Positions 36,801 through 50,600 of a stretch of DNA of 64,000 bases are shown here, one piece after another. A program made the position numbers and the translations under genes. The stretch is taken from assembly GCF_000005505.3 (NCBI RefSeq), contig NC_016133.3, positions 4,402,001-4,466,000 on the forward strand, given 5' to 3'. Every line of letters starts with the position of its first letter. The first letter of the stretch is position 1. Source of the stretch: Brachypodium distachyon. Lineage: Eukaryota > Streptophyta > Magnoliopsida > Poales > Poaceae. The notes beneath the pieces are model-generated. The model was not told the origin of the DNA. It did not search any database and was given only the letters and a program-made list of their open reading frames with translations.

Positions 36801-36930
36801 GACGAGCGCCAAGAAATGCAACTGGAACGAGAAACAGTGACCTGCCCTCCACATCACCAGTTATCTGAACCATTTGGATGGTGTGAGCCCATTGAATAGC
36901 CACTTTCGGATCATATCTCTGTTTTCTTTC
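33887..36930. other. Intergenic region between proteasome and kinase genes
   Basis: The left 150 bp are GC-rich and should contain the proteasome 5' UTR and promoter. The rest is AT-rich. A T run (about 35173-35192) and a 156-codon minus frame (35130-35600) were seen, but no domain. The right end should be the 3' UTR of the kinase gene, whose stop codon is at 36931-36933. Confidence 0.45.
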
Positions 36931-39900
36931 TCAGCAGGGAGAACGGTTATGCATTGCGCAAGGCGATTCTGGGTTGATCCTCAGTGTCCCCCCAAGCTCC
37001 AGGGGCACTAGGGGAGTCAGAGAGTGGAGTACATCTGTAATCAGTGGCCTGTAACTTGGTTCTGGTTGCACACAGAGCACAGCCACTGCAGCTACCTGCA
37101 AGCAGGGCATTACGCCAATCTGGTTAGTTCAAGAGACAGATGTAAAGAAATAAACAACTACTCCCTCCGTCCCATATTAAGTGACTCAAATTTGTCCAAA
37201 TATGAATGTATCTGTACCTAAAAAGCATCTAGATACATGTAATATTTCGGCACTTAATATGAGACGGAGGGAGTATTAGATAAGTTTAATTATTAGTACT
37301 TGATATAAGTGTTTCAGGTCCATCGTGTTCCTGATCACGGAGTCAATTATGGTAGGGAGCTTTGCTCTGTCAATTAGCTGAGGCATGGCCTGCATTTGAT
37401 CCCAAACATGTCAGATGCTAATGGAACTTAGCTGCCCGGATTCAGGCCATCAAAACTGAAAGTATAGTATGCATATTGACAGTGCATTGCTCCAATGTTA
37501 ATTGCTGATTCTAACAAATTTTAAGAATGTCACGTATCAGAACAATGTGTACCCATGTAACAATTGATTGGCACTGAGATGGTGCCATCTTCTCAACTGG
37601 CCTCCTTCCCAATAGAAGCTCAAGAAGTACTACTCCAAAGGCATATACATCACTTTTCTCAGTCAACTTCCCTGAATTCAACACAGTTGCATGTAATTAA
37701 AGAAGAACATCATCGTGAATAATGCTTAGTGTATAAAGAGGATTGCGAATGGGGAATAAGAAAAAGAAGGACGTACCGTCTAATAAGTACTCAGGAGCAA
37801 CATAGCCCAAAGTTCCAGAAAGCTTCAGATTCCCTTTGCTGTGATTTCCACTTGCGACTGCAAGGCCGAAATCCGAAATCTGCACACCGACAAAGAATCA
37901 ATAAACTGTTTTTTCTTTCCTTAAGTGATATGAGTTATGGTCAATAGTACTCCCTCTGTTCCTAAATTCTTGTCGCTGTTTTAGTACAAATTTGAACTAA
38001 AACAATGACAAGAATTTAGGAACGGAGGGAGTACTATTTTAATTGACCTGAAGTAAAGTAAGCAGCCATACCTTCGCATTGAAGTCTGAATCTAAAAGTA
38101 TGTTAGACGACTTCAGATCCCTATGGATAACTGGTGGATTGCAGTGCTCATGAAGGTACTCTAGCCCCCTGGTTAAGTTTGGTTTACAGATGAGTTATAT
38201 AAGAACCAATCATAAGCATCTAATGTGGTTACGCTTAAAAGATGAAGCAAAGCACAAGATGGGGAACCTTGCTGTGTCAAGAGCAATCTTCATCCGGATG
38301 TGCCAGCTTAGAGCTGATCCATGTGATGGCCCTACATGCAACCACAGATAAATGAACATATAATCAATACTTGCTTATTCTTACTTATCCAACATCACAT
38401 TTCAAAATAATAATAAACCTAATAAATGGAAATTAATATTACCGTGGAGTTGTGTTTCCAATGATCCATTCACCATCAGCTCATAAACAATGAAGCGGTT
38501 CTCCTCATGAATGCAGAAGCCTACAAGGGACACTATATTCAGATGCTGAATCCTCTGAAGCAAATCCAGCTCATTCTGCCAATTCAACAACAAGCAAAGC
38601 ATTTTCAGCAAAACCCAACACTGATCAAGGACAAGTTTCAGAAAACAACCAGTGTCACAAATGATCATCACCTCAAATTCCTTCCCGCACTCCTGTCCCT
38701 CGCGCCCCAACCTCTTCACAGCAGCGACACACCCTCCATCAAAGTTGGCCTTGTATACACAACCGTATCCACCGATTCCGAGCACATTGCTCTCACTGAA
38801 ATTCCCAGTCGCGGCCTCCAACGAGGCATACTCCATCATCGCCACAAGGTCCTTCTTGCTAGCCTTGAATGAGTTGAATTTGTTCAAGATTGGTACCAGT
38901 GCTACCCTTGCAGTATCTGAGTAATGCAAGTACTCTAAATCAGTAGCTAGCTCAGTTAATGGACAATATTGCAAGTCTGCAAGGATTGCAAGAATCAACT
39001 AGCACAGAGCAAGACAATGGCCAAGGTCAAGACCTGTGCTCTGGGTATCTTTGAAGTCGTCCAGGCTTCGGCGATATCGCCACCATACAATGAAGGCATA
39101 AATGGCAGCGACAACGATCGTCACGCCAGCTATGGAGGCGAGGACAATGGCAATGATAAGCTCCTTGCGTAAAGGGTGGCGTCCCCCCTCCACTGTGAGC
39201 ACTGCAACACAGAGACGAATTGGGAGGGGAGATTAGTCACTGAGGAATGCTTGGTCAAAAAAAAAATAGTCACTGAGGAATGTTTAATTGGACGTTTGCA
39301 GGTAGTAATATCAGCAGAGTGAAGCTAAACGTTGGGGCACCCTCAAAAATACACACACAAAGATTAACTCAACAAATCTTTTACTAAATTTTGTTGCAAG
39401 ATCTTAGCAGGATCCGTGAATTACTTCTTCGAAGATTTTGACAAGTTTAATGAGACCCCAAACGCAATAGTAATTATGTTTGTTTTGGCATTCCAGAAGA
39501 AAGAGTTGTTTAAATTCATCGAAGTTCACCGCAATATCCAGAATGTGATTAAAGCTATGCTGCCAGTCAACCTTGGAAGATAAATGATCCCAAGAGGCAT
39601 CTTTCCCCCCACCATTCCCAATAAACCACCATGTTTCCCGACCAACATTTCTGGAAGGACGAAGAAACAAGCAGAAGAAAATTCCCCCTCCAAATTCGAA
39701 ATTTCGCAAGCCAGAACACAAAATCGAGCAAATGCGGCGGCACGGGACCAGAATCAAGGACCCCGGAACAACAACGCAAGAACACATTGAGAAAGAAACA
39801 GAGAGACCCAAAGCTTCGATCCAACCGCACAGCGAGCTGCAAACCTACCAAAGGGAGCAGACGGCCCCGCAGCAGGAGTCGCGGCGGCGGCGGCGGCGCT

Positions 39901-40101
39901 GCCGTTCGAGGAGAAGGCGTCGACGCCGACGGTAGTGGTGGCTGCAGGGACGACCGGGAAAAACGAGCGAGACGCCGTGGGCGGCGGAGACCCTCCATTG
40001 GCCGCCAACGGGAAGCACAGCAGCGGCAGCAAGAAGAAGACGGAGAAGGCGAGGAGTGGCAATGGAGCCGGCGGCTGCATTGACCACATCCCGGCCGGCA
40101 T
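36931..40101 (-). CDS. Receptor-like protein kinase with short ectodomain
   Basis: Plasma-membrane Ser/Thr kinase of the group containing Arabidopsis At1g80640, At4g32000 and At5g11020. Exons, in order of translation: 39849-40101, 39034-39201, 38672-38976, 38443-38575, 38268-38331, 38072-38168, 37777-37879, 37553-37671, 37300-37389, 36931-37095; 498 residues. A hydrophobic signal sequence (about 10-34) precedes a short Ala/Ser/Pro-rich ectodomain and a membrane helix (about 99-124). The kinase has the Gly loop GIGGYGCVY (207-215), Lys228, HRDLKSSN with catalytic D325, DFG 343-345 and APE 368-370, so it should be an active RD kinase. The first ATG giving a signal peptide was chosen; the frame is open further upstream but without ATG. 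The ligand is unknown. Confidence 0.92.
37161..37273. mobile_element. Stowaway-like MITE in the last kinase intron
   Basis: A 113-bp element with CTCCCTCCGTC and GACGGAGGGAG ends and TA flanks. It occupies more than half of the 204-bp intron 37096-37299. Confidence 0.88.
37950..38031. mobile_element. Stowaway-like MITE in a kinase intron
   Basis: An 82-bp element starts CTCCCTCTGTTCCTAAATTC and ends with the reverse complement, GAATTTAGGAACGGAGGGAG, at one mismatch. It is TA-flanked and forms a strong hairpin inside the intron 37880-38071. Confidence 0.88.
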
Positions 40102-40935
40102 CTCTCCCTCTTTCCTCCGCTGGCTACTACTACTGCTCCTGCTGCTTGCCTGGGGAGGAGACAACAAGAACACAAGAGCCTGTGCGCCTCTGACAAGATA
40201 CCACCATCTCAGTCAGGGCATCCGAAGGATATAAAAGAGAAAAACTTTAATTGCAGATATAGCAGCAGCAGTTAGCCCGCTGCTGTCTTCTTCTTCTCCC
40301 CCTCCCTCTCCCCTTCCCCTGCGTTGATTCTTGTGTGCACTCCTCCTCCAATGGGTTTATACTAGCCAAGTCGTTGTTGCTTTGGCCGATTCTTCCACGT
40401 CCCCTTTTTTCTAGTACTGCCGCTTTCCCTTCTTCTCTCGATCTATTCCCCTTTCTCGCTTCTTGAATTGTGAGAGATGGGGTGCACGGCTGCACGGGTT
40501 TGTAGGGGTGATCAAGCAAAGGAGGAGAAGCAGTCATGACTCTTGTGGGCAGTTGCCAAAGCCCAAAAGGCACCGGATTAGACGGCGGTGATCATCATGG
40601 GAGAGATGGGGGAGTATGCGCTGCTGGTTGTGGTGGCGGTACATCGTGTGTGCAGTGCACTAATCAGATTCGTTCTCGTCCAAAAATTTTGTATGATTCC
40701 CTCGGATATACGATACGAACGCCTTCACTCACGCCAACGGTGTTGTTGGTTGGCACTGCTCCCTGGTTTGGACCTACAGGGTATGTGTGGTGGGTGTTAT
40801 AGAGTCGAGAGAGTGCAGAATCTTTTTGTTTTTCAGATGACGAACAAATTGTTCACTTTGTCAAAAAGAAATTACTACTCCGTACTAGGCCGTTGCACAT
40901 GATCCAAATAGTAGCATATTTAAACGTGCTAACTA

Positions 40936-41172
40936 AAGGCATCTTCAAGGGTGGTTGATACTAAAATTTTTCTCTTTTTTTTTAATATGTTTTTTATTAA
41001 AAAAAAATCTTGATGGGCCCACATGTCATCCTCTTTTCCGTCTTGATATCCGTGTAGTACATGTTACTTCTTCAAGTAACCACTACTTAGATGTGGTATT
41101 AATTTGTCCTCCACATTGGTCATTTGTTCCTTAATACCCGTGTAGTACCCCTTGTTGAGGATGCTCTAACAG
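40936..41172. mobile_element. Possible MITE with AGGATGCTC-type ends
   Basis: Starts AAGGCATCTTCAAGGGTGG and ends CCCTTGTTGAGGATGCTC, imperfect inverted repeats of a kind seen in grass MITEs of uncertain superfamily. CCGTGTAGTA occurs twice inside. The target duplication was not resolved. Confidence 0.35.
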
Positions 41173-44028
41173 CATCTGTGTGTGGGCCCACCCGTCAGCT
41201 TGGTCTCTCGTCTTCCTCCACCTGTCTTGCACTATCTTAGCTGCACATTAAATCCAAACATGTCTAGAACGAGGATTTGAAAAGGTTAGCAAAGGGATCA
41301 ATTTTGCGTGAAATAACTTCTGTTGGACAAGGGAGATGTTTTGTCCTCTAATCGGACGGCTGAAGTCGGCATTGATTCATACCGTACACACCAACTTGTC
41401 AGTAGACTCGGGAGGGTCAAGAAAAGGAGAGTACTCCTACTGTATCGGTGTGCTTTCTGTATAAAGCAACGCCTGTTTAAATTTAATCAACGGCGGTTCT
41501 AGAGGTGGATCAGTTCTAACAGTCGACTTGGGTTTTAAAAAGTTGATTTTTTTCAATTTTTATCTGTCTAGCTTCTGCATTAGAGATGCACACGACCCAC
41601 GTTTGTTACATACGGAGTAGTCAATACAGAACAGAAAGTCATGGTTCTTCCAAAAAAAAAGAAAGTCATGGCAAGTGTGCCAAAATGATTGGCTGCACCA
41701 GGACAGAAAATACACGCCCGCCTCCTAATCCGGGATACAAAGGTCTCCATGAAGTATCGACTTGTTTGGAACACGGAAATTTCACTCGAAAAACTTTGTT
41801 ATACGATCGAGTGAGTAGGTGTGAATTGATCTGGGATCGAAATTTTCTGTCCACGGGAAGAGCGAAGCGTGCGTGGTGCGCCATTTTTCCTCAAAAGGCT
41901 TAACGCAACAGAGTACTTACGCAAAGTACATGTCGCCACTCCGAAGTTCGAAGAAGGAGCCTTGTCAGGACAAGCGGCATTAAGGTGTATCGCTTTTCTG
42001 ACCCGCGCAAATTAAGCCGTAGTACTATCTCGTAAGTACTCCACGCTAATTAAGCTCTCCCCAGACCTGAATGATTGGAGGATAAAAAGTGGATAGCCTT
42101 CTCTGCACGGAGCAGCCACAAAATACGAGTCTCTCTGTGCCGAGCTTGAATCGGCCATGGCGGTATGCAAGTATGGCTGGCTCGCACATGCGGCAGCCTC
42201 TCTTCCATCTCCATGGACCATGAGGTTTTTGGGCCGTAGCAAAGGGCACGTTTGCTCCCGTCGCGGAATAACAGCACGGATATATGCCAAACACTGAAAC
42301 ACGCACCGCAAACACACTGTTGGCGATCCAAGCACCTGCCCCCACGGCGAAATCTTCTCCACCGCTCTGACTTGTTCCAAACAAAACAAAACCAAAGGGA
42401 TCTCACTCCACAGGTCCGTGAGATGGATCGGAAGCCTTTGCATTCCCGGCATTGCTGCACGGCGGGCCGGGGCCGGCGGATTAAGCCCTTGGCAACTTGG
42501 TTGCGCCTACTGGGGCACTGCCATGTGGCGCGAGCTGGACGGCGGCAAGCTTAATTTGGTTATGGTCACGCGTACTGTGTGTACTTTGTGTGCTTAAAAT
42601 TAAGACGCGACAGCGACATCTCCTCGGCCGTCGTCGGTGAACCGTGAACGCGGGGCTAGTTCCGTGTAGGGGCGCGGCGTTGTCCCGGCCTATCTGATGA
42701 ATGGGAAGACCACTTCGCGATCGATCGGCTCATCAAGTCATTCTAAGCGCGCGTGGAAGGTTGTTGGTTCACGGAAAAGCCAATGTTGGAACCACAGGGT
42801 AGCACGTAAATGCATTTGCTCAAACGTGCCATCCTTTTTGGAATGGTCGGTTGCTTAAAAACACGTGGGCTGTGAGACCAAAACGAAGGGCATCGAACAC
42901 GACGTTAGGTCCTTGCAAATCGCAACACGATCGTCCGGCTTGCTCAGGGATTAGAAACGCGTCGGCATGGTACAAGGGCCTCACTCGCGCCGTCATGGAA
43001 ACAATGCAAACACATCCTGATCGACTTCTGGAATGACTTCACTGCAAGGTGCTCTTGCTTCGTCAGCTGCCGCCGTCCGATAGGGGTCGCACGAAACATC
43101 GGGACTGCAAGCTGGGCATCTTGTTTCCACCACGGCGACACAACTTCTGACCTCAGAAGCTTCCAAGTTCCAACTGTTGTGCCAAGACTTTCATATATCA
43201 TGACACCGATAAAAAGAATCGACAACAACCTATGTTATGAACCACTGGACTGTACATCATCACTGGTGAGCCAGCGACCTCAGTCCTCTGATCAACCTAG
43301 GACTCAGGGTCACAATCAGCGTCCTCGTCGAGTCTCAGCCACCAACAACGTACCTTTCTATGATCGTTACGACATCAACTCCCTCCCTCCCTTGCTCAAG
43401 CAAACTTATGCCAACACTGAACCAAAAGATGTTTCAGATGACAGTGCTTCCATCTTGCTTGCTAGTTACATTCTGTTCGCATCGCCACAAGCCCTTCAAT
43501 CCTGCATTCCTGCCTATCGCAAAACACCTAGCATGCTACCAGCCGCGGCAGCAACCGCTTAGCTCTGGGCTCTGGCTCGTCTGTCTTGTAAAATCTTGGT
43601 TTCTGAGGACGAACCCAGGCCGATATATCAAATAAAAAGTTTTGGTACTCGAGATTGGATCAGTAAATAGCACGCCGTTAACATGGGCCAAAAGGAAACA
43701 TCGTTGCTTGTTTTGTTCTTTCATACTTTTCTAAAACATCATTCGAGTATCAAGAAAGAAACATCATTGCTTATTTGAAGTCCAACACTGTTGCGCGCAC
43801 TGTATGGCTGGGTCTTCGCATTCTGCAGCTTCTCGTTGGGCTCCGGCCTACGCAGGGTAACTCCCGGTTTGGGCTTTCCTCAAATTAACGGGCCACGAAT
43901 CCGTCCATGCCATGAGCATTTTTATTGCCTAGCTCATTTTGTTTTCTAACTAAATACCGGTGCTTTGCTAATTGCCATGGATAAACAGAACTGGGCTTGC
44001 GTTCTTGTGGGTTAGCGGCAAGTTTGTG

Positions 44029-44087
44029 AAAACCATGTGTGTTGGAGTGAACCTGTGCAAAAACCATGTGTGTTGGAGTGAACCTGT
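44029..44087. repeat. Short tandem duplication
   Basis: Two identical 28-bp copies (44029-44056 and 44060-44087) built around CCATGTGTGTTGGAGTGAAC, separated by three bases. Confidence 0.9.
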
Positions 44088-47000
44088 CTTCTGTTTGTTT
44101 CGTTATGCTCTGGTAATAATGGAATCCGATCCATGCGATCATTTTGACGGAAAAAATGGTACTACTGTATATAATAAAGTTCCTTTTCCTCCTTTACGGC
44201 ATGGCATGACTAGGCAAGTTTGCGGCAAGAAAACAGCGCTGAAAACTGTAGTGCTGGAGTAGTCTATTTGACAAACAAGTGTTTTCCGACACCCACGAAA
44301 TGAAGACATGGGAACCAGGTGTTGTTCGATTCCAATCATTTTCATCTCTTGTCCCCAGTCGTTTCTCCTCTTTACTACTTGACCCAGCAAGGTGTGGCAC
44401 ACGTGTAAGCAGTACTCCGTAGTCCGTAGAAAAATGAATCGGTAGGTGTAAGCTGTACACCTCCGTATACACGTACGAGGAGACGGAATGAACGAGGTTT
44501 AACTGGCATTGAACACGTACGCCACTCGCGAGGCTGGGCCCCGCCTGCCGGCGTGGCGCCACCACCCGCGGACGGACGGCGAGAACGGAACGGGACGGGA
44601 CGGAAAGACGGAAACCATAGCAGTATTGCCCGAACGCGCGCATTTAGTGGGAGGCGCGTGTCCCTGTGAGCCGCCACCAACCGGCTTTCAATTCCGGTCG
44701 TGGCCTACCTACGGACGTATAGTACAAGTACCAGTGTCAACTGTACGTACAAATCTCAGTCACGTTTTTTCTTCTTCTTTTAAGATCTCCAAATCGCGTT
44801 TGGAGTCACTACTGTGGCCGTGCGTGGAGACCGACGTGGCAGGCAGTGGCACATGCTTCTCGCGTTCTCTTTACAATAGTAGGGAGAATAATGCGATCAG
44901 CTGAGACCTTTGAGGTGAACACAGCTCCAGGATTTTGTAGTGGCTGCTGCAGTATTGTATGCGCTGACAGAGCTGCGAATTACTGTAAAAAAAATGGAGT
45001 ATCTGGTATCTGTACATGCGTAGCGTGGCGACGTGGCGTTAAGTTGTCCCGATGCACGTGATCAGCAAGTCAACGCGGAAGACACTACGCACCCACAAAC
45101 TTTTCGTCGGAACACGGGACTAAACATCCGACGATAGTACTAGTTTAAGATTCGCCGTTCCGCCCTAAACATGATTACTTCAGTGTAAAGCAGTATAGTG
45201 GACAACCATCGGTTGTTCAAAAAAAAAAATAGTGGGCAACCATGCTGCCTGGAACAGGGAGTCTAGGACGATGGGTCTCCCTCTATCGGTTTCAGTAGAA
45301 ACTACAAAGATGACTGAACTGCCACTGTGTATTATTTTTTTTAACTGAACTGCAACATTCAGGTTTACTCTATGATGATGATAGTGCCGTCATCGTATAA
45401 GCACAAATTCGTCCTTTGAAGGAATGAATTACTCCAACTATTTACCCCAACTCACGACAAAATCCACCAAAGACCATTGCAACAGTAACTTTCGTCAACG
45501 ACTGATCATAACTCTTTGCTTATCAAGGAAGAGATTTATTTGTTCCTTAACATCAGGATGAAATGTTCAATTTAAATCGTGATGGATGAAAAATATGCAA
45601 AACAAACTTAGATTTAATTTTTTTGAAATCATGCAACTTAAACATAGTCCGTCCAATTAAAATAGTGATGGATGAAAAAAAAAGGCAAAACAAACGCACC
45701 GATCGAGAGGTTTTGCGCCGCTATCTCTAGAAAGCACCGAGCAGATAGCACAAGCAGCTACTAGCATATTTGCCTGCTACAAATAGCAGCAGCACCGGCC
45801 AGTAATTCTGAACGTGTGTGTTTTTGCACGATCGAGAATCAGCAAAAGAAGGGCATATGCGCTCAGCTTACTCGTGGTGGCAAATGCCGATCAACTGCTC
45901 CTAAATAAAGCATCGATCCCAGCAACGTGTCTCCTCCTCCTCCCTCCATCTATCTCCTACATTGCATGATTTGCATCTACCGAAGCTACTCATTGCCGCG
46001 GGCCGGCCAAGGCGATCTGCCGAGGTGGTGCATGCCAAAGCCGCGTGCGAGTGGCCTGGCCTGGTCACTCGTTTAGTCCTTCTCAACCGACCATCTGACG
46101 ACTCGTATCTTTTCACCCACGTCTCCTACAGTAGCGCCCATAGCCCCTCCATCGAAATTTCCACGCCTACGCAACGCAAGGACTCCGCGATGCCCCGCGA
46201 TGAAGCTAGCTAGTTTTGGTTCACTGATTAATCACTCCTAGCTTTCACGCCAGACATCCCAGTTCCGATAAATAAATACACATGCATAGTCGCATGCCTT
46301 AAAAGTACTATGGCATACGTATCCCTGTACGTACGTACGTGGGTGCACTTGCGCTGTCAACGTCTCCCAGCTTGGCAGGTTTGCTTTGCTGGTCCATCGG
46401 ATAAAGCATGGAGTATATCTATATCAGGACGTGGACCCGACCGACCGACTGGATGCTGCGTGCCTGTGTGCGTGGCCGTCTCCGGCTCAGAACCGGTCAG
46501 AACTCAGAAGGAACCACCGGATATGTGTCCGGCGAATTTCCGCAAGTCGTTCCACGAGACGCAGACCGCGTACGAGACCGGAACGGCGTTCAGCTTCAGG
46601 TTCAACTTGCTTTTGCTCCATTCTCCATGGAAAACAAAAATCCAGCGTACAACAACAAAAAGATAAATTCAGATTTCTGTGTGGGATTAAATACGGAGGA
46701 ATACCATGCAGGTGCTTTCGCTGCCAGGTGGGCCCACTGCATCAGAGAAAGAGATGGGGGGATCCACGGCACCAATGACGAGTCGGACGACCGCTGTTTG
46801 CGGCGCTCGCTTGCGTGCGTGGGAATGTGCGCAGTAACTACAGTCACAGCTCGCAGCAGGCGGCAGAAGGAGCGAGACAACTTCACAAGCAATCTCCAAT
46901 TTTTCAAACAAAAGAAAAGGAAAAAAAAAGTATATATTTCTCGCAGCCACGGCGCCGGCAAGTGCTTTTGCTTCTCTCGTCTCTCCTTCCATCCTTCTGC

Positions 47001-47647
47001 TCACACGGATCCCGACGCCGCTCACTGACACGTCGGCCCCACCACTCCCGCTCCTATACCTTGCGTCCTACGCCTCGCGCCTCCCTGGCGCCCGGCCCCA
47101 CCGAGGGCGCCCCCGTCATTTCCGTCGAGGGCGACCTCCCTCTCTGCGCGGGGCGGAAGACAAGGAGAAATTAAGCTCCCCCTGGTCGGGGGGCCTCATC
47201 ACGCTGTGCACTAGTAGCACCCGCTGCGGTGTGGGTCCTAGGCTAAAGTGGGTCCAGGAAGTCAGCGAGCGGGGGGAAGTTATAGGTGCTGGGATGTGGC
47301 GATGCGGGAGGCGGGGGGTAGCTCCGTAGCTCTCGTAGGCGGGGTGTGTGTGTGTGTGTCGTGTGGAGGGTGGATTATTTTATAGCCCGCGGTTTTTATT
47401 CCGCCATTTAAAAGGCCAGCCACCACACCACGCCGGGGCCTTGGTTCGCCTTCCACGCCCCCCACCCCCCACATTTTTTCCTCCCATTCCTTTCCCTGCT
47501 CCTCTTCCCCCACCCACACCTCCACCTCCCTCTTCCTCCCTCTCTCTCTCTCTCTGGACGAGCTTCTCCAGTACGCCTCGCCGCTGGACTCCCGGGGCGC
47601 GGCGTTAACTTGGTTAACAAGGTAGCTAGCTGGAGGTGTGGGGAGCC

Positions 47648-50600
47648 ATGGCTACCCACGACGAAGCGGTGGCCGCCGACATCATCTGCTCGCTGCGCGG
47701 GGCCGACCTGGCCGGGTGGACGCCGCCGTGGAGCAAGCGCGTGGAGGCCGAGGCGGCGGCGGCGGGGGAGCTGTCCTGGCCGGCCGTGGCGCGGGGGAAG
47801 CGGTCGCGCCGCCGGTCGCCGTCGTCAGCGCCGGCGCCGGAGGGGAAGAAGGGGCGGAGGTGCGCCGCCCGGTCCAGCCCGCCGTCCCCGCTCGAATACA
47901 GCGCCGGGTCCGCCTCCCTCCGCTCCGGCGCGTCCACCAGCGGCGGCGAGGACGGCGGCAGCGGCTTCTGCTCGCCCTGGCACCGCCGCGCCGCGCCGGC
48001 GACGACGAAGGTTCGTCTCGTCCGTTTATATATGTCTCTCTCTTACCGGTTGCCGCCGCCCCCCTGCTGATGTGCTTTGGGTTCTTCTCCCTCCCCCACC
48101 ACGACTCTCTCTCTCTCTCCTATCTCTGCCTTTTTTCCTGGTTTCTTTTTGCCCTTTCCCGATTTTTCTGTTGTTCCGTGTGACAAAACTGCCCCTAAAC
48201 TGGTCAGCAAGCAGCACTCACCAGCGGCCAGCAGCAAAGATCCCTTCCCTTCATGATTTGAACACCGCGTGTAAACTGTTCCATCTCGTCTTCTTCTCAT
48301 CATCTATACTACTAGTACTAATATTTTATTTTACTGCCCTTCTTTGGCGTGGCACATCCGCCATGTTCCCATCCCTTGTTCCTGCTTCGCAAGCAGATCC
48401 GCATTGCTTTTGCTTCGCGACTAGTAGCACTTTGGTTCTCCCCCGCATGCTTCCTACTACGTCGGAGTCGCCAAATTGCCAGCACAAATGAAACGAAGAG
48501 CACGATCTGAGTATTCAAAATCGCGTGCGGATTTGTTCGTGTAGTTGACTCCTAGTACTCCACCGTGGATTGAAGGGGAACTCGCAGACGCAGAGCAGCC
48601 GGTGGGTGTGGCCGGAGCTTCATCAATTCGGAATTATCTCCCAGGGGGACTCCCGAGCTACCTCTTCGGTTCGCCGAGGAGGAGGAGGGTGGGCGCATTG
48701 AACCGACGGCTCTCCGCGTTCTCGTGGCGGGGGAGGGGGCAGGACGGTCATTTTCCGCCGTCCTTTATCCCCCGGTGCAATTGCTCGTGTGGTGGGAGCC
48801 TGCAGGGTGTGTTGCGTGTGGTCCCCACCCTCCGATGGTACGCAAAGAGTCAAAGAGCCTGCTTGAGAGTCTAGTAAAACTCGGGATCCAAGTGGGTGGC
48901 TTTCATGGATGAGGATCGCGTATTCGCGTGTCACGGTAATTAATACGGAGTAATAATCCAGGCCCTGCCGGAGCCGGACCTGAACCGCCGTGGCCCCCAG
49001 CTGTCGACGACCGGTGTCCGGTTGGGTGGATTGGGTTGGGTCAGTTCCTTTTTTGGCTTTTGCCGGAAGGAGGAGGAGCCTTTGGCGCGGGCCCCGCCGT
49101 GGCAGTGGCAGTGGCCTTGTCGCTGGATGGATGGACGCCGATTGCCGAATAGCGACGGGGGGGGGGGGGGGGGGGGGTTCCGTTATGGCGTTGCGTCGGG
49201 GGTGGTGGTTAGGCCGGCAGATGTGGTTCTTTGCCTAACTAAAAATGGGCCACGTAAATGTGTGTATATCGGTCGATGCTAGTAGTATTGCTGTCAGCGA
49301 AAAAAATAAATAATACTCTATTGAAATCTTGGCGGCCGATGGTTCGTCACTCGCCTGCCTCGTCATGCCGTTGCGTGATTGGTGTTCGGGGTATTTCTGG
49401 CTAGCTGGGAGATAGGGAGGGCAGCCATGGGGAGCAATATCTTAACCTTTTTTTTTTGGTATTTTAAAAACAGTGGCAATATCTTTACTCCTAAGCATGC
49501 ATGCTTTATGTTGTGTTTTCTCCCTCTCTCTCTTTGTCTCTGATGTGTGATTCTGTTTCCGTGATGTGTTGGGGGGCAGCTGTGGGTTCCAAGTTGAGTG
49601 TGGGTTTTGTTGGATGTGTGTGTGTGTTGCTCATTGATTGGTGTAGTTGCTTACAAATTGCGGTATCCATTGCTGCAGGTGGAGTCCATCCGACGGCCAC
49701 AGTTGACCTTCCCAGCCCCGCCTCTACGGCCCACCGGTCAGCGCCAAAGGAAGAAAATGGTGAGCTCCTTCAAAATACAATTATTCTTGACAACTTTTTT
49801 CCCCCTCTACCTCGTGTAATAATCCGGCGGTGGGGGAAAAAAAAAGCATAACGACTGTGTACGCGTTTTGTTTACTGGTCTCGCTCGGCAAAAAGACCCG
49901 GTGGCGTGGCTAGTGCCACCCCGGCCAGTCACAAGAAAAGGGCCGTTCTGGTGGTTGTTGAACTACATCACATATCTGTACTAGTGGTAGTTTAGAATAA
50001 AGCAGCAGCAGCTGCTAGCCCTGCTACTACATCTCACCCTGCCGTTTGAAAGGGTGTGATGCTGAATAGTAAAGTGGAATCTTAGGCCCAAAGTCACAAA
50101 AGCTGTACTAGCCAAAAAGATCCACTGCTTCATCATCAAGATTGCATGTGACCAAAAAGCTCAGAATGTAGCGACCCTCTCATATGGTCTTCGTCTGCCT
50201 AGCGCTCATGCCTCTCTGGCTTAATTTGCACTAATACTTTGGTCGCTGCCGCGATATGCAGAGGCTACCAGAGGTCCAGCAGCTGGTGCGCTCTCTCACG
50301 GCGGAGAATGGGAGCCTTCATGAGGTGAGAGAGATAAGCATACTCTTTGCTTTATGCTTCCCTTCAAGCATCCGACTGCCAATTTTACTAACAGCGCTTT
50401 GGATTTTGTTTTGGCTGTGAGCAGGAGATGAGGGCCTTGCAGAGAGCTTGCTCCGCTCTGGCGAAGGAAAATGACAAGCTGGAGGTAAGCAACGACATCT
50501 GTTTTTCCTTTTTATTTTCTCTCCCAAATTGGTATGTGGGCCACCAACGGTATCTATCGGGCGGAACGGCTTATGAAAATGTTATCCCGTTCCTTCTAAC

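Larger units (their letters stand above)
40102..47647. other. Gene-poor intergenic region
   Basis: The left part should contain the kinase promoter and the right part the promoter of the zipper gene, with CT-rich leader sequence near 47500-47560. Between them no gene is supported. A possible MITE lies near 40936-41170, a 31-bp-period tandem repeat at 44029-44087, and a plus-strand frame of 127 codons at 43179-43562 is followed by AATAAA near 43631. These frames have no recognised domain. Confidence 0.45.

Noticed and set aside
43179..43562. 127-codon plus frame followed by AATAAA
   Set aside because: No recognised domain, no supporting exon structure, ordinary length for a chance frame; kept only as a note in the intergenic entry.
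47626..47937. Minus-strand frame opposite exon 1 of the zipper gene, and a 293-codon plus frame in another phase (47610-48491)
   Set aside because: Both come from high GC content; neither joins to the later exons in frame, and the long plus frame runs through the intron.
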